64,000 nucleotides of DNA from Methanolobus vulcani (GTDB taxonomy: Archaea; Halobacteriota; Methanosarcinia; Methanosarcinales; Methanosarcinaceae). The translations under genes were made by a program, and so were the position numbers. This document shows positions 37,779 through 47,775 of the stretch, one piece after another. Position 1 is the stretch's first letter. Every line of letters starts with the position of its first letter. A model generated the notes under the pieces. The model saw only the letters and a list, made by a program, of their open reading frames with translations, was not told the origin of the DNA and ran no database searches. Location: contig NZ_FNCA01000004.1 in NCBI RefSeq assembly GCF_900100715.1, positions 1 through 64,000 of the forward strand, read 5' to 3'.

Positions 37779-39023
37779 TTATCTTCCAAGTTCAGCATGG
37801 GCTTTTGCAAGATGGCCTGCGGCCTGCGCACCTACAAGTGAGATCTCACCTGCCAGCACAGCAGAAGCAATTATCTCTGCAAGCTTTTTTGCGTTAGAAC
37901 CTGGAGGGGTGCCTGAACCATTTACACCGAGGAGCCTCAGGCATTCGTGCTGAGTTCCAAGATTTGTGCCACCGCCAACAGTACCTATAGCCATTGCAGG
38001 TAGCGTTACAGAGCAGTAGATGTCACCATATTTTGTCATTTCCATGGTTGTTATGGCACTACTACCTTCTACTACGTGAGCCGGATCCTGACCACATGCA
38101 ATATACATTGCAGCTATGATGTTTGCAGCATGGGCATTATACCCAAGGGAACCTGCGCGTGCAGAACCAAGAAGGTTCTTGCGGTAATTTACCTCCACCA
38201 TTGTCTCAGGTTTGCATTTCAGACGTTTCTCAACAAGTTCTGCAGGAATTGTCACATCAGCAACAACGGTCTTTCCTCTTCCAAGAATGTTATTTATTGC
38301 CGCAGGCTTCTTGTCAATACACATATTTCCAGAAAGTGAGATTGGAATTGCACCGAACTCATCTTTTATCAGACTGAGAACTGCATCTGTGGCGATGGTT
38401 ACCATATTCATGCCCATGGCATCTTTTGTGTCATAGGAAAAACGGGCATATACTGAATTACCGGTAACAAATGGCTTTACATCCACCAACTCACCAAAGC
38501 GGGTTGTTTCTGATGCCTTGGCCTTCATTCGGACCAAGACATCAGGATCCTGCAGCCAGTCTGCAAATTCCTTTGCCCTGATAACATTCTCCAGCCTGAA
38601 CACCGGGGCACGGGTCATTACATCCTGGAATACCCTGACATTTGCACCACCAGACATGGTAATGGCAGAACATCCCCTGTTGACACTGGCAATAAGTGCA
38701 CCTTCTGTTGTTGCAAGAGGCAAGCGGAACTCATCATTGGCAAATTCCCCGTTCACTTTCAGCGGACCTGCCACGCCAAGAGGCACCTGGATAACACCTA
38801 TCATGTTCTCTACATTTTTCTTAGTTGCATTCTCAACATCAATCGAGAAATTTTGTATATGATCAAAATTAAATCCAGATAATTCCTCAAGAGAATATCT
38901 TCTGATCATGACAGCCGTTTCCTTGTCAGTAAGGCTGTCAAGTTTATGATAAGAGATCTCGCCGGAAATTACTCCTTCAAGCAACTCTCTTTTTTCCCTG
39001 TTCAAATCCATTCTTGATGTCAT
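37779..39023 (-). CDS. hmgA: 3-hydroxy-3-methylglutaryl-CoA reductase, class I
   Basis: 414 residues with the HMGR landmarks: ENMIGVIQVPLGVAGPLKVNG, LATTEGALIASVNRGC (catalytic Glu), SYDTKDAMGMNM, SGNMCIDKKPAAIN (catalytic Lys), GYNAHAANIIAA and AIGTVGGGTNLGTQ. It reduces HMG-CoA to mevalonate for isoprenoid ether lipids. It lacks the membrane domain of eukaryotic enzymes, as is normal in archaea. GGAG lies nine bases upstream of ATG 39023. Confidence 0.97.
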   Translation of the reverse strand: MTSRMDLNREKRELLEGVISGEISYHKLDSLTDKETAVMIRRYSLEELSGFNFDHIQNFSIDVENATKKNVENMIGVIQVPLGVAGPLKVNGEFANDEFRLPLATTEGALIASVNRGCSAITMSGGANVRVFQDVMTRAPVFRLENVIRAKEFADWLQDPDVLVRMKAKASETTRFGELVDVKPFVTGNSVYARFSYDTKDAMGMNMVTIATDAVLSLIKDEFGAIPISLSGNMCIDKKPAAINNILGRGKTVVADVTIPAELVEKRLKCKPETMVEVNYRKNLLGSARAGSLGYNAHAANIIAAMYIACGQDPAHVVEGSSAITTMEMTKYGDIYCSVTLPAMAIGTVGGGTNLGTQHECLRLLGVNGSGTPPGSNAKKLAEIIASAVLAGEISLVGAQAAGHLAKAHAELGR

Positions 39024-39321
39024 ATATAAACTCCAGTGAATTAAACAAACAGCATCCCATAACGTTTTTTATAAATGGGAACTTGGTATCAATAATACAA
39101 ATAGTTCACGCCCTGTACTTTTCGACCTCTGATGAAGAGTCAAGTCTTCAGGAAATAAAATAAATACGTGATTTTTTATATTAGGATAACATAATAAACA
39201 ATATTCTAAAATGTACGGATGATAATCAATAAGTCCTATCGTTAAGAAGACTTAATCATTACAGAAATTGTTTGGGATATGACTATTAGAAATTGATCAG
39301 AGAGATATAAAGAGTGGTAAT

Positions 39322-40050
39322 ATGACAGATGCCGATCCATCAGAAAGAGTGAGTTCCGGTATTTCCGGACTGGATGAAATGTTGCGCGGAGGATTCTTTA
39401 AAGGAACTGCAAATGTCGTATCAGGTGATTCTGGTACAGGTAAAACGATATTTGGGACACAGTTCATTGTAGAGGGAGCAAAGAATGGTGAAAAAGTTAT
39501 GTGCATCATCACCTCTGAAGAATCAAAGTCTATTGTAAAAGAAATGAAGACATCTTTTGGATGGAACCTTGAAGAATATGTTGAACAGGGTCTTTTGACA
39601 TTTGTAGACATAACAGACCCAAGTCTTCGCCTTCAGAAGAGTGTGGAAATTGCCCCATCTGAGCTTATTAAGAGCTTTAAGAAACTTGTTGAGAGCAAGA
39701 TAGAGGATATACAGCCAACACGCATTTTCATAGACTCCGTTGAAGCACTGTTCCTGGCAATTGAATCAAACTATAAACTCAGAACACTTATCGATGATGT
39801 GTTCAGCGTATTCCGCAAACACAACGTTACTTCTGTAATAACAGTAGGATCAATGTTCGGACTTGATGAAATGGTAGAATACGGTGCAGATTCTGTTATA
39901 AAGCTTGGACGCATAATAGCTGGAAACAATCTTCAACGCTCTATCTATGTCATGAAAATGAGAGGATCAGGAACTATTAACGAAGTCCGCGTTCTCAGTA
40001 TCTCAGACAGCGGTATGGCAGTTCTTGCCCAGTCACCTTATCTTGAATAA
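39322..40050 (+). CDS. KaiC-like RecA-superfamily ATPase
   Basis: 242 residues, a single KaiC/RAD55-type domain: GISGLDEMLRGGFFKGTANVVSG, Walker A GDSGTGKT and Walker B RIFIDSVEAL. Such single-domain archaeal KaiC homologues are thought to take part in signalling (also ArlH-type), not in a clock. The kinase pair at 41.5-44.8 kb lies nearby but not in the same operon. Confidence 0.9.
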   Translation: MTDADPSERVSSGISGLDEMLRGGFFKGTANVVSGDSGTGKTIFGTQFIVEGAKNGEKVMCIITSEESKSIVKEMKTSFGWNLEEYVEQGLLTFVDITDPSLRLQKSVEIAPSELIKSFKKLVESKIEDIQPTRIFIDSVEALFLAIESNYKLRTLIDDVFSVFRKHNVTSVITVGSMFGLDEMVEYGADSVIKLGRIIAGNNLQRSIYVMKMRGSGTINEVRVLSISDSGMAVLAQSPYLE

Positions 40051-40191
40051 GTGGCATTTGCATTTCTGCCACTTTTTTATCTGTTTTTCATTGTTCTTAA
40101 CTCAATTATTTCATTTTTCTAATATTCCAATACAATTTTGTAGTCTTAGAAAGAGTATTTTATTGTAAAATTGAAACAAAAATGTAATTAA

Positions 40192-40890
40192 TCAAATGAT
40201 ATACCAGTCATTATCGTTGATACGAGTATTTTCTTCTTCTGAGCTTTTTGATTCGGAACAATCCCGCGATAATTCTTTTCCCATAGATGTTGAGATTGCA
40301 TCTGAGAAATCCTGAAGATAGCTTGTCTGGTTAAGACTGCCGTAAATGAATTTCTTGCCTGGCTGAACATGAGAGTTAATGGTTTCCTCTTTAGGAACAA
40401 TAGTTACTTCAACACCGGACATATCAACTGCAAGTTCCATTGCCTTTCTGAAATCGCCTATACAATAAGCAATCCGATGCTTATAGTTATCACGAGTCTT
40501 CTCAAGATATTCTGCCAGTCTCTGGCTTTCCATCTTGATAAAATCCCTTTTTATTTTGGCAACATTACATTTACCAAGCATGAACTGGTAATCCATGAAA
40601 GGATACTCAGTATCAAGTTCACGCGGAGTTATGCCGCATGTCCCAAAAACTACAACATGTACCATCTCAGGTTCAAGCATCCCGAATATCGCTTTATCGA
40701 AAATCTTGTGAGAAGGACTTTCATGATAGGGTTTCTTTTTTGCACAGGGAACAAATATGCAGAATTCCCTTGCCGGTGGTTCATACTCAGTCAGTATCCA
40801 CTCATTTGCACGTATCATATCTGGGTGATATATAATTTCATCAGTATCCAGCGGGAGACTGGAACGTTCATCTTCAGGTATTATTGTCAA
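40192..40890 (-). CDS. DUF5591 protein related to archaeosine synthase C-terminal region
   Basis: 232 residues. The core (FCIFVPCAKKKPYHESPSHKIFDKAI, VVFGTCGITPRELDTEYPFMDYQF) matches the DUF5591-type domain in archaeosine synthase (ArcS/TgtA2). Here it stands alone, without the TGT-like or PUA parts. The last 40 residues are a hydrophilic tail. The start is TTG 40890; a TATA run at 40910-40920 sits the right distance away for a leaderless mRNA. The activity is unknown, and a tRNA-modification role is only inferred. Confidence 0.75.
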   Translation of the reverse strand: MTIIPEDERSSLPLDTDEIIYHPDMIRANEWILTEYEPPAREFCIFVPCAKKKPYHESPSHKIFDKAIFGMLEPEMVHVVVFGTCGITPRELDTEYPFMDYQFMLGKCNVAKIKRDFIKMESQRLAEYLEKTRDNYKHRIAYCIGDFRKAMELAVDMSGVEVTIVPKEETINSHVQPGKKFIYGSLNQTSYLQDFSDAISTSMGKELSRDCSESKSSEEENTRINDNDWYII

Positions 40891-41013
40891 GCAGAAAGAA
40901 AATCTGGCAAACTATATATATAATTGACGCAATCACTATTCGGTTTTGTGCAAACTGTACAATAGTACCGACACAGTGTTTAGAATAATAATTACAAATT
41001 TATGAGGAAAAAC

Positions 41014-41385
41014 ATGGCAAGTTCTATACCTGAAATGCTGAGAGCGGAATGTAAATGCGAAGATATGGCTAAATGTGTTCTCGGTCTGAAAGAGCTTGAC
41101 ATCAGTACCTACAAAGCCCTTCTGGAAAACGGCCCCATGACCGCAGAGAAACTCGGGGAACTTTTGGGTCGTGAGCGCAGTACAGCATATCGTTCATTAC
41201 AAAACCTGATCTCAGCTGGTCTTGTTTACAGAGAAACGAAGTCTATATCCATCGGTGGATATTACTATGAATACGTAGGAATCGAACCTGTTGTGGTAAA
41301 AGAGATGATTCGCAAAAACATAGACCAGTGGTACAAGAAAATGAATGACCTTATTGAGAATTTCGATAAGGAACTGCTTTCCTGA
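41014..41385 (+). CDS. TrmB/HTH-type transcriptional regulator
   Basis: About 123 residues: a short cysteine-bearing N-terminus (CKCEDMAKC) and a winged helix (about 25-95: LDISTYKALLENGPMTAEKLGELLGRERSTAYRSLQNLISAGLV, wing YYYEYV). A terminal dimerisation helix completes it. The four cysteines near the N-terminus could bind metal or an Fe-S cluster. ATG 41014 has GAGG six bases upstream. Confidence 0.8.
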   Translation: MASSIPEMLRAECKCEDMAKCVLGLKELDISTYKALLENGPMTAEKLGELLGRERSTAYRSLQNLISAGLVYRETKSISIGGYYYEYVGIEPVVVKEMIRKNIDQWYKKMNDLIENFDKELLS

Positions 41386-41553
41386 TTCTGCCAAGACATT
41401 TAAAATCACAATTACAAGGCCTTCTTATATTTTTATTTTATTTTTAGTGTTAATAATTATATAATATTAAGACATATGTAACTGTTACACATTAAGAATG
41501 GATTACGTGCAAAACACAAACTTAGAATAAATATTCTCTTGCGGTGTGGAATC

Positions 41554-43260
41554 ATGAGAGATGCAGATAAAAGCAAAGAGCAGTTAATTCGAGAACTGCA
41601 AGAACTTAGAAATAAGTATGAGGGCACTTTTGATAAACATGAATCCTCATGTGACACCATTAATGAGAGTATCAATAATGAGCTCATTGAAAGTGAGGAG
41701 AATTACAGGCAGGTCGTTTCATCAATATCAAGCATCATCTGGAAAGCAGATGTTGATAAAGGCGAATTTACAAACGTGTACTTATCCCCGGTTGCCGACG
41801 ACATTCTTGGACTTGAAACCGGCACAATTGATAACAACTGGAATACATTTCTTTCATACATTCACCCTGACGATGTTGACAACATATATGAAAGGATAAT
41901 AGACGGCATCAGAAATAACTTTTTAAAAATAAATGCCGAATTCAGGGCCAAAAGAGCGGATGGAACGAAACTGTGGTTCTATTGCACCTGTTCTGTATTA
42001 AAAAATAAAGGCATTTCTCAAGTTTTTGGAAATGCTGTTGATATCACTGAACGCAAGAGAATAGAGCAGGAATTGAAGAACAAGAGTAATGAGCTTACCC
42101 AGATAGTGAACAGTTTCCCTGTGCCAATGTTCATCGTAAACAAGGAACATAAAGTCATCTATTGGAATAAGGCATGTGAAAAGGCGACTGCTATATCCGC
42201 CAAAAGAATGATCGGTACTAAAGATCCATGGCTGGCATTCTATCCAAAGAAAAGAAAGGTCATGGCTGATATGATCATCGACAACAACATTGAAAGTATC
42301 AGGGATTTTTATGAGGAAAAAACCCTTAAGAACTCATTCATTGAGGGAGGGTACGAAGCTGAAGATTTCTTCCCTCTTTTGAACAAATGGTTGTATTTCA
42401 CCGCTGCCCCCCTGAAGGATATAGAAGGGGACATAATAGGTGCTATTGAGACTTTACAGGATAAAACCATTGAAAAGCAGGCTGAAGACGCATTGATATC
42501 TGCCAAGATGCTTGCAGAGAATGCCTCACGTACAAAAAGTGAGTTTCTGTCAAACGTGAGTCATGAACTCAGAACTCCACTAAGTCTTATTTTAGGATAC
42601 TCAGACCTCTTGCTTGAAGAAAATGAATTAATGGACGAGCAACAGGCAAAATTTGCAGGGATCATCAAATCAGGAGGTTCAAGACTTCTTGACATGATAA
42701 ATTCCCTGATATACATTGCAGAAATCGAAGACGGTAAGATGGAACTTGAGATCAGTGATTTCTCCCTGCCGGATATGGTCTATGACATCCAGAAAGTTGC
42801 AAGATCAATAGCAATTAAAAAGAACATAAAACTTGATTTTACACTTGATCCTGACATAAGGACCATCTATGCCGATAAATCCAAACTAAAGATAATATTC
42901 CATCATTTGATCACAAATGCCATCAAATTCACACCTGAACAGGGAAAAATATGGGTATATATAAGGCATGATCATGGAAACACACTATTTATTGATGTAA
43001 AAGATAACGGAATCGGGATATCTGAAGATGACAAAACTAAACTCTTTGATACTTTTGTCCAGCTTGATGGCTCCCCTACCCGCAGATATGGAGGAAGCGG
43101 ACTTGGTCTTGCCCTTGTGAAGAAACTTGTAGAAATACATAAAGGGAGTATCTGGCTTGAAAGTGAACCCAAAAAGGGCAGCACTTTCCATCTGGTAATT
43201 CCTGCACAGAATGAGATAATAAAACGAACTAATGCGTTACTACATCCAACGGTAATCTGA
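41554..43260 (+). CDS. Cytosolic PAS-PAS histidine kinase
   Basis: About 568 residues with no membrane helix. A coiled N-terminus is followed by a PAS domain (about 55-170), a second PAS-like domain (about 185-300, with WNKACEKATAI and LKDIEGDIIGAIETLQDKT), HisKA (NVSHELRTPLSLILGYSDLL) and HATPase_c (HHLITNAIKFTP, DNGIGIS, GGSGLGLALVKKLVEIHKGS). It lacks a receiver domain. ATG 41554 follows GGTGTGGAATC. Its last 32 bases overlap the convergent kinase gene. Confidence 0.92.
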   Translation: MRDADKSKEQLIRELQELRNKYEGTFDKHESSCDTINESINNELIESEENYRQVVSSISSIIWKADVDKGEFTNVYLSPVADDILGLETGTIDNNWNTFLSYIHPDDVDNIYERIIDGIRNNFLKINAEFRAKRADGTKLWFYCTCSVLKNKGISQVFGNAVDITERKRIEQELKNKSNELTQIVNSFPVPMFIVNKEHKVIYWNKACEKATAISAKRMIGTKDPWLAFYPKKRKVMADMIIDNNIESIRDFYEEKTLKNSFIEGGYEAEDFFPLLNKWLYFTAAPLKDIEGDIIGAIETLQDKTIEKQAEDALISAKMLAENASRTKSEFLSNVSHELRTPLSLILGYSDLLLEENELMDEQQAKFAGIIKSGGSRLLDMINSLIYIAEIEDGKMELEISDFSLPDMVYDIQKVARSIAIKKNIKLDFTLDPDIRTIYADKSKLKIIFHHLITNAIKFTPEQGKIWVYIRHDHGNTLFIDVKDNGIGISEDDKTKLFDTFVQLDGSPTRRYGGSGLGLALVKKLVEIHKGSIWLESEPKKGSTFHLVIPAQNEIIKRTNALLHPTVI

Positions 43261-44821
43261 AAGAAAATACACTACCTTTACCTAGCTCACTTTCTACAGA
43301 AACATCTCCGCCGTGCATTTCAACAAACCTTTTTACAAGTGAGAGTCCAAGACCTGTACCATCATATTTTCTTGATATTGTGGAATCTATCTGCTGGAAA
43401 GGCATGAAAAGTTTCTCCAGATCATCCGATGAAATGCCAATGCCATTATCTAACACTGAGAATTCAGCCATGTCACCATCCAGGCACGCCTTCAATGTTA
43501 CATGGCCACCATCAGGAGTAAACTTTACAGCATTGCTTGCAAGATTGAAGAGTATCTGCTTAAAACGAACTTTATCGGCTGTCAGGTATAATGTTTCCGG
43601 ATCAATGGAAGTATCAAGTTCAATATCTTTCTTTCTTGCAAATGGCGAAACTATGTTAAGGACATTGCCAAATATATTTTCCACCAGGAATTCCTCATAA
43701 TGCAATTCCATTTTTCCTGATTCAATCTTTGAAATGTCAAGAATATCATTAATAAGTTTTAAAAGGTGTTTCCCACTGTGGGATATATGACCAAGAGACT
43801 TTTTCTGTTGGTCATTGAGATTACCGTATGATTCTTCAAGCAAAAGATCAGAATAACCGATAACAGCATTCAAAGGCGTTCGCAGCTCATGGCTCATGGT
43901 TGCAAGGAATTCACTCTTTGTCCTGTTAGCCTCCTCAGCCATGATCTTGGAATTGATAATAGCCTCTTCAGCAGCTTTGTTTTCAGAAATATCCTGGAAA
44001 TTCTCAAGGATGAACTGATTTCCTTCAATGAATATCCTTTTTGAGTTTTTAAGAATGGGAGTCTTAGTACCATTCTTACATTTTATAGCAGTATCCATTC
44101 CCTGAAAACCTTCAAGACCATCCACCCATATAGGACATTTTTTAGATAATGAACCTTTTGGGCAGACAATGTCACATAGTTGCCCTATTAATTCCTCTCT
44201 TTTGTAGCCTGTAATCTCACAGGTACGCTGGTTAACTTCTTCAATAATGTAATCCTTTCCGATGATAAGAGTGCCGCCTGGCATATTCTCATAAAGTATC
44301 TTAAAGCGCTCCTCTATCTCTTTAAGGGTTTTCTCTGCTTTTTTACGTTCACTTATATCATCAAGATAAAGAATGACCTTACTTCCCGTGTCAAGAGGAA
44401 CATACGCAGTGGAAACAAAAAATTCCCTGCGGACAATAGTTCCATCGGCTAGAAGGATATCCATATTACCTTCAATATGATGATGATCTGAACCTGTACT
44501 GAAAGTATCGATCACAATATTACGAATAGAGCACTTAGAGCATTCAGGAGTGTAACCACATCCGTTTCCACGAGCAGAGTTCACACATGAGAAAATATCC
44601 CCGCCCAGCATACCCAATACAGATGACGGATCACGACCTATAAGCTCAGCACCTGTCTTGTTAATCTTTTCAATACGATAATCGTCACCTATGACCAGCA
44701 TTAAATTAGGTGCGTACTCAAAAACAGCATTATTTACCTTTTTGATATCCAGAACATCAGAATTCTCACTGGATTTTCCGGGGTTACTATCCTCAGGAAC
44801 ATAAACATTTTCTAGATTCAT
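43229..44821 (-). CDS. Cytosolic histidine kinase with two cysteine-rich PAS domains
   Basis: 530 residues with no membrane helix. PAS 1 (about 30-155) holds a cysteine cluster (FSCVNSARGNGCG, PECSKCSIRN). PAS 2 (about 165-285) has LCDIVCPKG, KKCPIW. HisKA (SHELRTPLNAVIGYSDLL) and HATPase_c (NLASNAVKFTP, DNGIGIS, GTGLGLSLVKRFVEMHGG) follow. The cysteines suggest redox, heme or metal sensing, which is inference. AGGGATAA precedes the ATG. The 3' end overlaps the facing kinase gene by 32 bases. Confidence 0.92.
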   Translation of the reverse strand: MNLENVYVPEDSNPGKSSENSDVLDIKKVNNAVFEYAPNLMLVIGDDYRIEKINKTGAELIGRDPSSVLGMLGGDIFSCVNSARGNGCGYTPECSKCSIRNIVIDTFSTGSDHHHIEGNMDILLADGTIVRREFFVSTAYVPLDTGSKVILYLDDISERKKAEKTLKEIEERFKILYENMPGGTLIIGKDYIIEEVNQRTCEITGYKREELIGQLCDIVCPKGSLSKKCPIWVDGLEGFQGMDTAIKCKNGTKTPILKNSKRIFIEGNQFILENFQDISENKAAEEAIINSKIMAEEANRTKSEFLATMSHELRTPLNAVIGYSDLLLEESYGNLNDQQKKSLGHISHSGKHLLKLINDILDISKIESGKMELHYEEFLVENIFGNVLNIVSPFARKKDIELDTSIDPETLYLTADKVRFKQILFNLASNAVKFTPDGGHVTLKACLDGDMAEFSVLDNGIGISSDDLEKLFMPFQQIDSTISRKYDGTGLGLSLVKRFVEMHGGDVSVESELGKGSVFSFRLPLDVVTH

Positions 44822-45397
44822 AATTTATCCCTGTTCAGACTTATTCCAGATGAATAAAGAGTCATCTTTCATATGTTCTACCAATTATGTTCGGCTTTTC
44901 AGGAAAGACATTATACCAGGCAGTTCTATATAATGCTAAAAATGTGAAGATATTTCGTCCTAAGATCTAAGCAACAACATTTTTCATCCTTTTTTTCCGA
45001 CCAATCAGCAGAGATTAATAACGTCTATAGCCTGCAATAGATAGTTATTGGCATATAAGATATAATAATGAGAGTATAAAAATATACTGGCATTATGTGC
45101 AATGCACTCTTTAAACAACAATATTATTTATGCTACAGCAAATGTGTTGAATATAAAATCAGCACATACGTCCTATTATTTTTTACAGGTGTTTACGAAA
45201 TTATTTTATAAAAACATTGCTATTTTATGATGATTGTTAACCTGAAAAAGACTTGAAAGAAATGAATTTGCTAAACATTACTTGAACAATAAAAAAAGAG
45301 ATGAAAGATTACAATTAATCATCACTTATAATTATATTAATTGTATAACAACCTCTGGTTTACAACGCTCAATTAATCCGAACAACCTCAATTCAAA
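44822..45397. other. AT-rich spacer between kinase and exporter operon
   Basis: About 575 bases without a supported gene. A TATA-like TTATATAG (minus strand, near 44927-44934) could drive the kinase gene. No hairpin of note and no ORF with codon bias was seen. Confidence 0.5.
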
Positions 45398-46147
45398 TCA
45401 GATGCTAATCTTCCTGAACAGATAGGAACCTACTATCACCATAAGTATAGTGAACCCTGAAAGGACTCCAAAACTTACAGCAGGATTGATCTGAGATGTC
45501 CCAAGAAGGCCATACCTTATACCTTCTACACCGTATGTGAGAGGGTCCAGCAATGTCAGTGACCTTATCCATTCCGGCAGGCTGTCTATTGGAAAAAGAG
45601 CGCCTGACAAACCAAATATCGGGAATATCACAAAGTTCATAATAAGCTGGAACCCGTGCATATCCTCCATTCTTGAAGCAATGGCGATTCCAAATGCTGT
45701 GAATGCCAGCCCAATAAGTGTCATGAAGATTATCGCCACGAAAAATCCCGGAATATTATTGATCTCCAGTCCCATGAAAAGCGAGAGTCCAAGAATGATA
45801 AGCCCCTGAATAACGGCTGTTGTAGCTCCTCCTACAGTCTGGCCAAGCATTATTTCAAACCTTGACACAGGTGCCACCAAAGTCTCTTTCAGGAAACCGA
45901 ACTGTTTGTCCCATATTATCTGTATGCCTGCAAAGACGGATGTGAAAAGAACGCTCATTGAAATGATACCAGGCATGATAAATCCAATGTAACCCTGTTC
46001 CATACCAGGCATTACAACAACAGAATTAAGCCCGAAACCAAGCACTAAAAATAGGAACAATGGCATTCCAAGACTACCTATGAGCCTGCTTTTTGAACGG
46101 ATGTAACGCTTTACGCTCCTTAACCATATAGTGTAAACGATATCCAT
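45398..46147 (-). CDS. ABC-2 type exporter permease
   Basis: 249 residues with six hydrophobic helices, of the DrrB/ABC-2 family (GYIGFIMPGIISMSVLFTSV, QIIWDKQFGFLKETLVAPVSR, FPIFGLSGALFPIDSLPEWI). It should form the channel for the ATPase encoded two bases upstream; its ribosome-binding site (GGAGATAAAA) lies inside the end of that gene. Third gene of the tetR-ABC operon. The substrate is unknown; drug or lipid export is usual for the family. Confidence 0.92.
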   Translation of the reverse strand: MDIVYTIWLRSVKRYIRSKSRLIGSLGMPLFLFLVLGFGLNSVVVMPGMEQGYIGFIMPGIISMSVLFTSVFAGIQIIWDKQFGFLKETLVAPVSRFEIMLGQTVGGATTAVIQGLIILGLSLFMGLEINNIPGFFVAIIFMTLIGLAFTAFGIAIASRMEDMHGFQLIMNFVIFPIFGLSGALFPIDSLPEWIRSLTLLDPLTYGVEGIRYGLLGTSQINPAVSFGVLSGFTILMVIVGSYLFRKISI

Positions 46148-46149
46148 TT

Positions 46150-47136
46150 TTATCTCCTCCCTGCCTTTCGTATCATTCGCATCTTATCTTTAGAATTGGC
46201 TTCTTCTTCTCTGATGGTTCTGCCTGTAAAGTGCAGGAAAACATCTTCAAGTGTTGGTTTATTAATGGAAAGAGATTTTATCTCAATATTATTTGCAGAT
46301 GCAATATTGACTATGTGAGCAACATGTTTTTCAGCATTCTGTATTCCTATAGTTATAGAGGAATCGTGGAGTTCAATGTTTTTGATATCGGGCATTGATC
46401 TTATTGCTGAATAAAGATCATCCCTTTCAGGAGAAATTATAGTGATCACATCCCCTCCAATATCATTCTTGAGATTCTCAGAAGTATCAAGGGCGATGAT
46501 CTTACCTTTGTCGATTATAGCTATCCTATGACAAAGCTTGTCAGCTTCATCCATGTAATGGGTTGTCAGGATTATTGAGATACCTTTTTCCTTGTTCAGT
46601 TTATCAATGTAATCCCATAGGTGGTTCCTTGTTTGCGGATCAAGGCCAAGTGTCGGCTCATCCAGGAAAAGGACCTGTGGTTCGTGCATAAGGCCACGTG
46701 CGATCTCAAGACGACGACGCATACCACCGGAGTATGTTTTCACAAGGTTGTCCTTCTTATCGTAAAGCTCCACAAGTTTCAGAAGCTCAGTTATCTTTTT
46801 TTGTCTAGTACTTTTAGGAATACGGTAAAGTCTTCCATGGAAATCCATGTTCTCGTAAGCTGTAAGCTCCTCATCCAAGCTTTGATCCTGAAATACTATC
46901 CCTATGGATTTCCTGACATTGTCCTGATCCTTCAAGATGTCAAAACCATTTACTGAAGCTTTCCCAGAACTTGGAGGAAGCATTGTTGAAAGCATGGACA
47001 TTGTTGTAGTCTTCCCGGCTCCGTTGGGACCAAGGAGACCAAATACTTCACCTTTTTTGATACTAAAAGAAAGGTTATCTACGGCGGTGAAATCACCGAA
47101 TTTCCGTACCAGATTCTCAACTTCAATTGCATACAT
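46150..47136 (-). CDS. ABC exporter ATPase (DrrA-like)
   Basis: 328 residues. Walker A LGPNGAGKTTTMSML, Q loop FQDQ, signature YSGGMRRRLEIARGL, Walker B VLFLDEPTLGLDP and the H loop THYMDEADKLC are all intact. A C-terminal regulatory domain of about 90 residues follows, as in daunorubicin-resistance ATPases. It is preceded by the TetR gene (three bases apart) and followed by its permease. Confidence 0.95.
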   Translation of the reverse strand: MYAIEVENLVRKFGDFTAVDNLSFSIKKGEVFGLLGPNGAGKTTTMSMLSTMLPPSSGKASVNGFDILKDQDNVRKSIGIVFQDQSLDEELTAYENMDFHGRLYRIPKSTRQKKITELLKLVELYDKKDNLVKTYSGGMRRRLEIARGLMHEPQVLFLDEPTLGLDPQTRNHLWDYIDKLNKEKGISIILTTHYMDEADKLCHRIAIIDKGKIIALDTSENLKNDIGGDVITIISPERDDLYSAIRSMPDIKNIELHDSSITIGIQNAEKHVAHIVNIASANNIEIKSLSINKPTLEDVFLHFTGRTIREEEANSKDKMRMIRKAGRR

Positions 47137-47139
47137 TTT

Positions 47140-47751
47140 TCATACACCAATACCTTCGAATATGATATCGATCTTTGCTGACATGTCCTTTGAAAATGAA
47201 TAGTCGATCTCCGAATGCAGCCATGACATAAGGGAATGGAAGTAGACCGCATGAAGTGTTTGTGCTATCAGCTTTGGATCTATGTCAGACCTTATCTCAC
47301 CTTTTTGCATGCCTTCGCTGCTAAGATCAGCAAGCATGCCAATAAAGAGTTCCTGTTTCTTTTTCCTGTGATCCCCTTGCGACGGCCTATGGCCTGAAGA
47401 CATCAAGAGTCTTCTCTGCTCAAAGAACAGCAACCTTAGAAGATACCTGTCCTTTTCGTAGTACTCTGCCACATGAACCAGGAAATTCTCGATCTTTTCC
47501 CTTACAGGAATTTCACGGGACATCTGATCCTGCATGATACTGATAATGAATTCTTCCCTCTGTTCTCTGAAATATGAGAGAAGTGACTCTTTTGTGGGGA
47601 AATAATTGAAGAAAGTACCTTTTGCAATGCCGGCCTCCTTTGTGATCTCATCAACCGTCGTTCCCTCGAATCCTTTTTCCTTGAACAGGCGGAGTGATAT
47701 TTCAAAGATCCTGTTACGGGTTTCTTTTTTCTTTTGTTCTCTAAGAGACAT
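47140..47751 (-). CDS. TetR-family transcriptional repressor
   Basis: 203 residues. The N-terminal helix-turn-helix (RNRIFEISLRLFKEKGFEGTTVDEITKEAGIAKGTFFNYFPTKE) is typical TetR. The C-terminal ligand domain is helical. First gene of the exporter operon, so it probably represses its own transcription. Two palindromic sites lie 25-55 bases upstream of its ATG. ATGAGGTTAC provides the ribosome-binding site. Confidence 0.93.
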   Translation of the reverse strand: MSLREQKKKETRNRIFEISLRLFKEKGFEGTTVDEITKEAGIAKGTFFNYFPTKESLLSYFREQREEFIISIMQDQMSREIPVREKIENFLVHVAEYYEKDRYLLRLLFFEQRRLLMSSGHRPSQGDHRKKKQELFIGMLADLSSEGMQKGEIRSDIDPKLIAQTLHAVYFHSLMSWLHSEIDYSFSKDMSAKIDIIFEGIGV

Positions 47752-47775
47752 GTAACCTCATTTATGAAAATAAAA

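Noticed and set aside
40369-40923. Plus-strand frame of 184 codons
   Set aside because: Antisense to the DUF5591 gene, whose minus-strand product has recognisable motifs; the plus frame has none.
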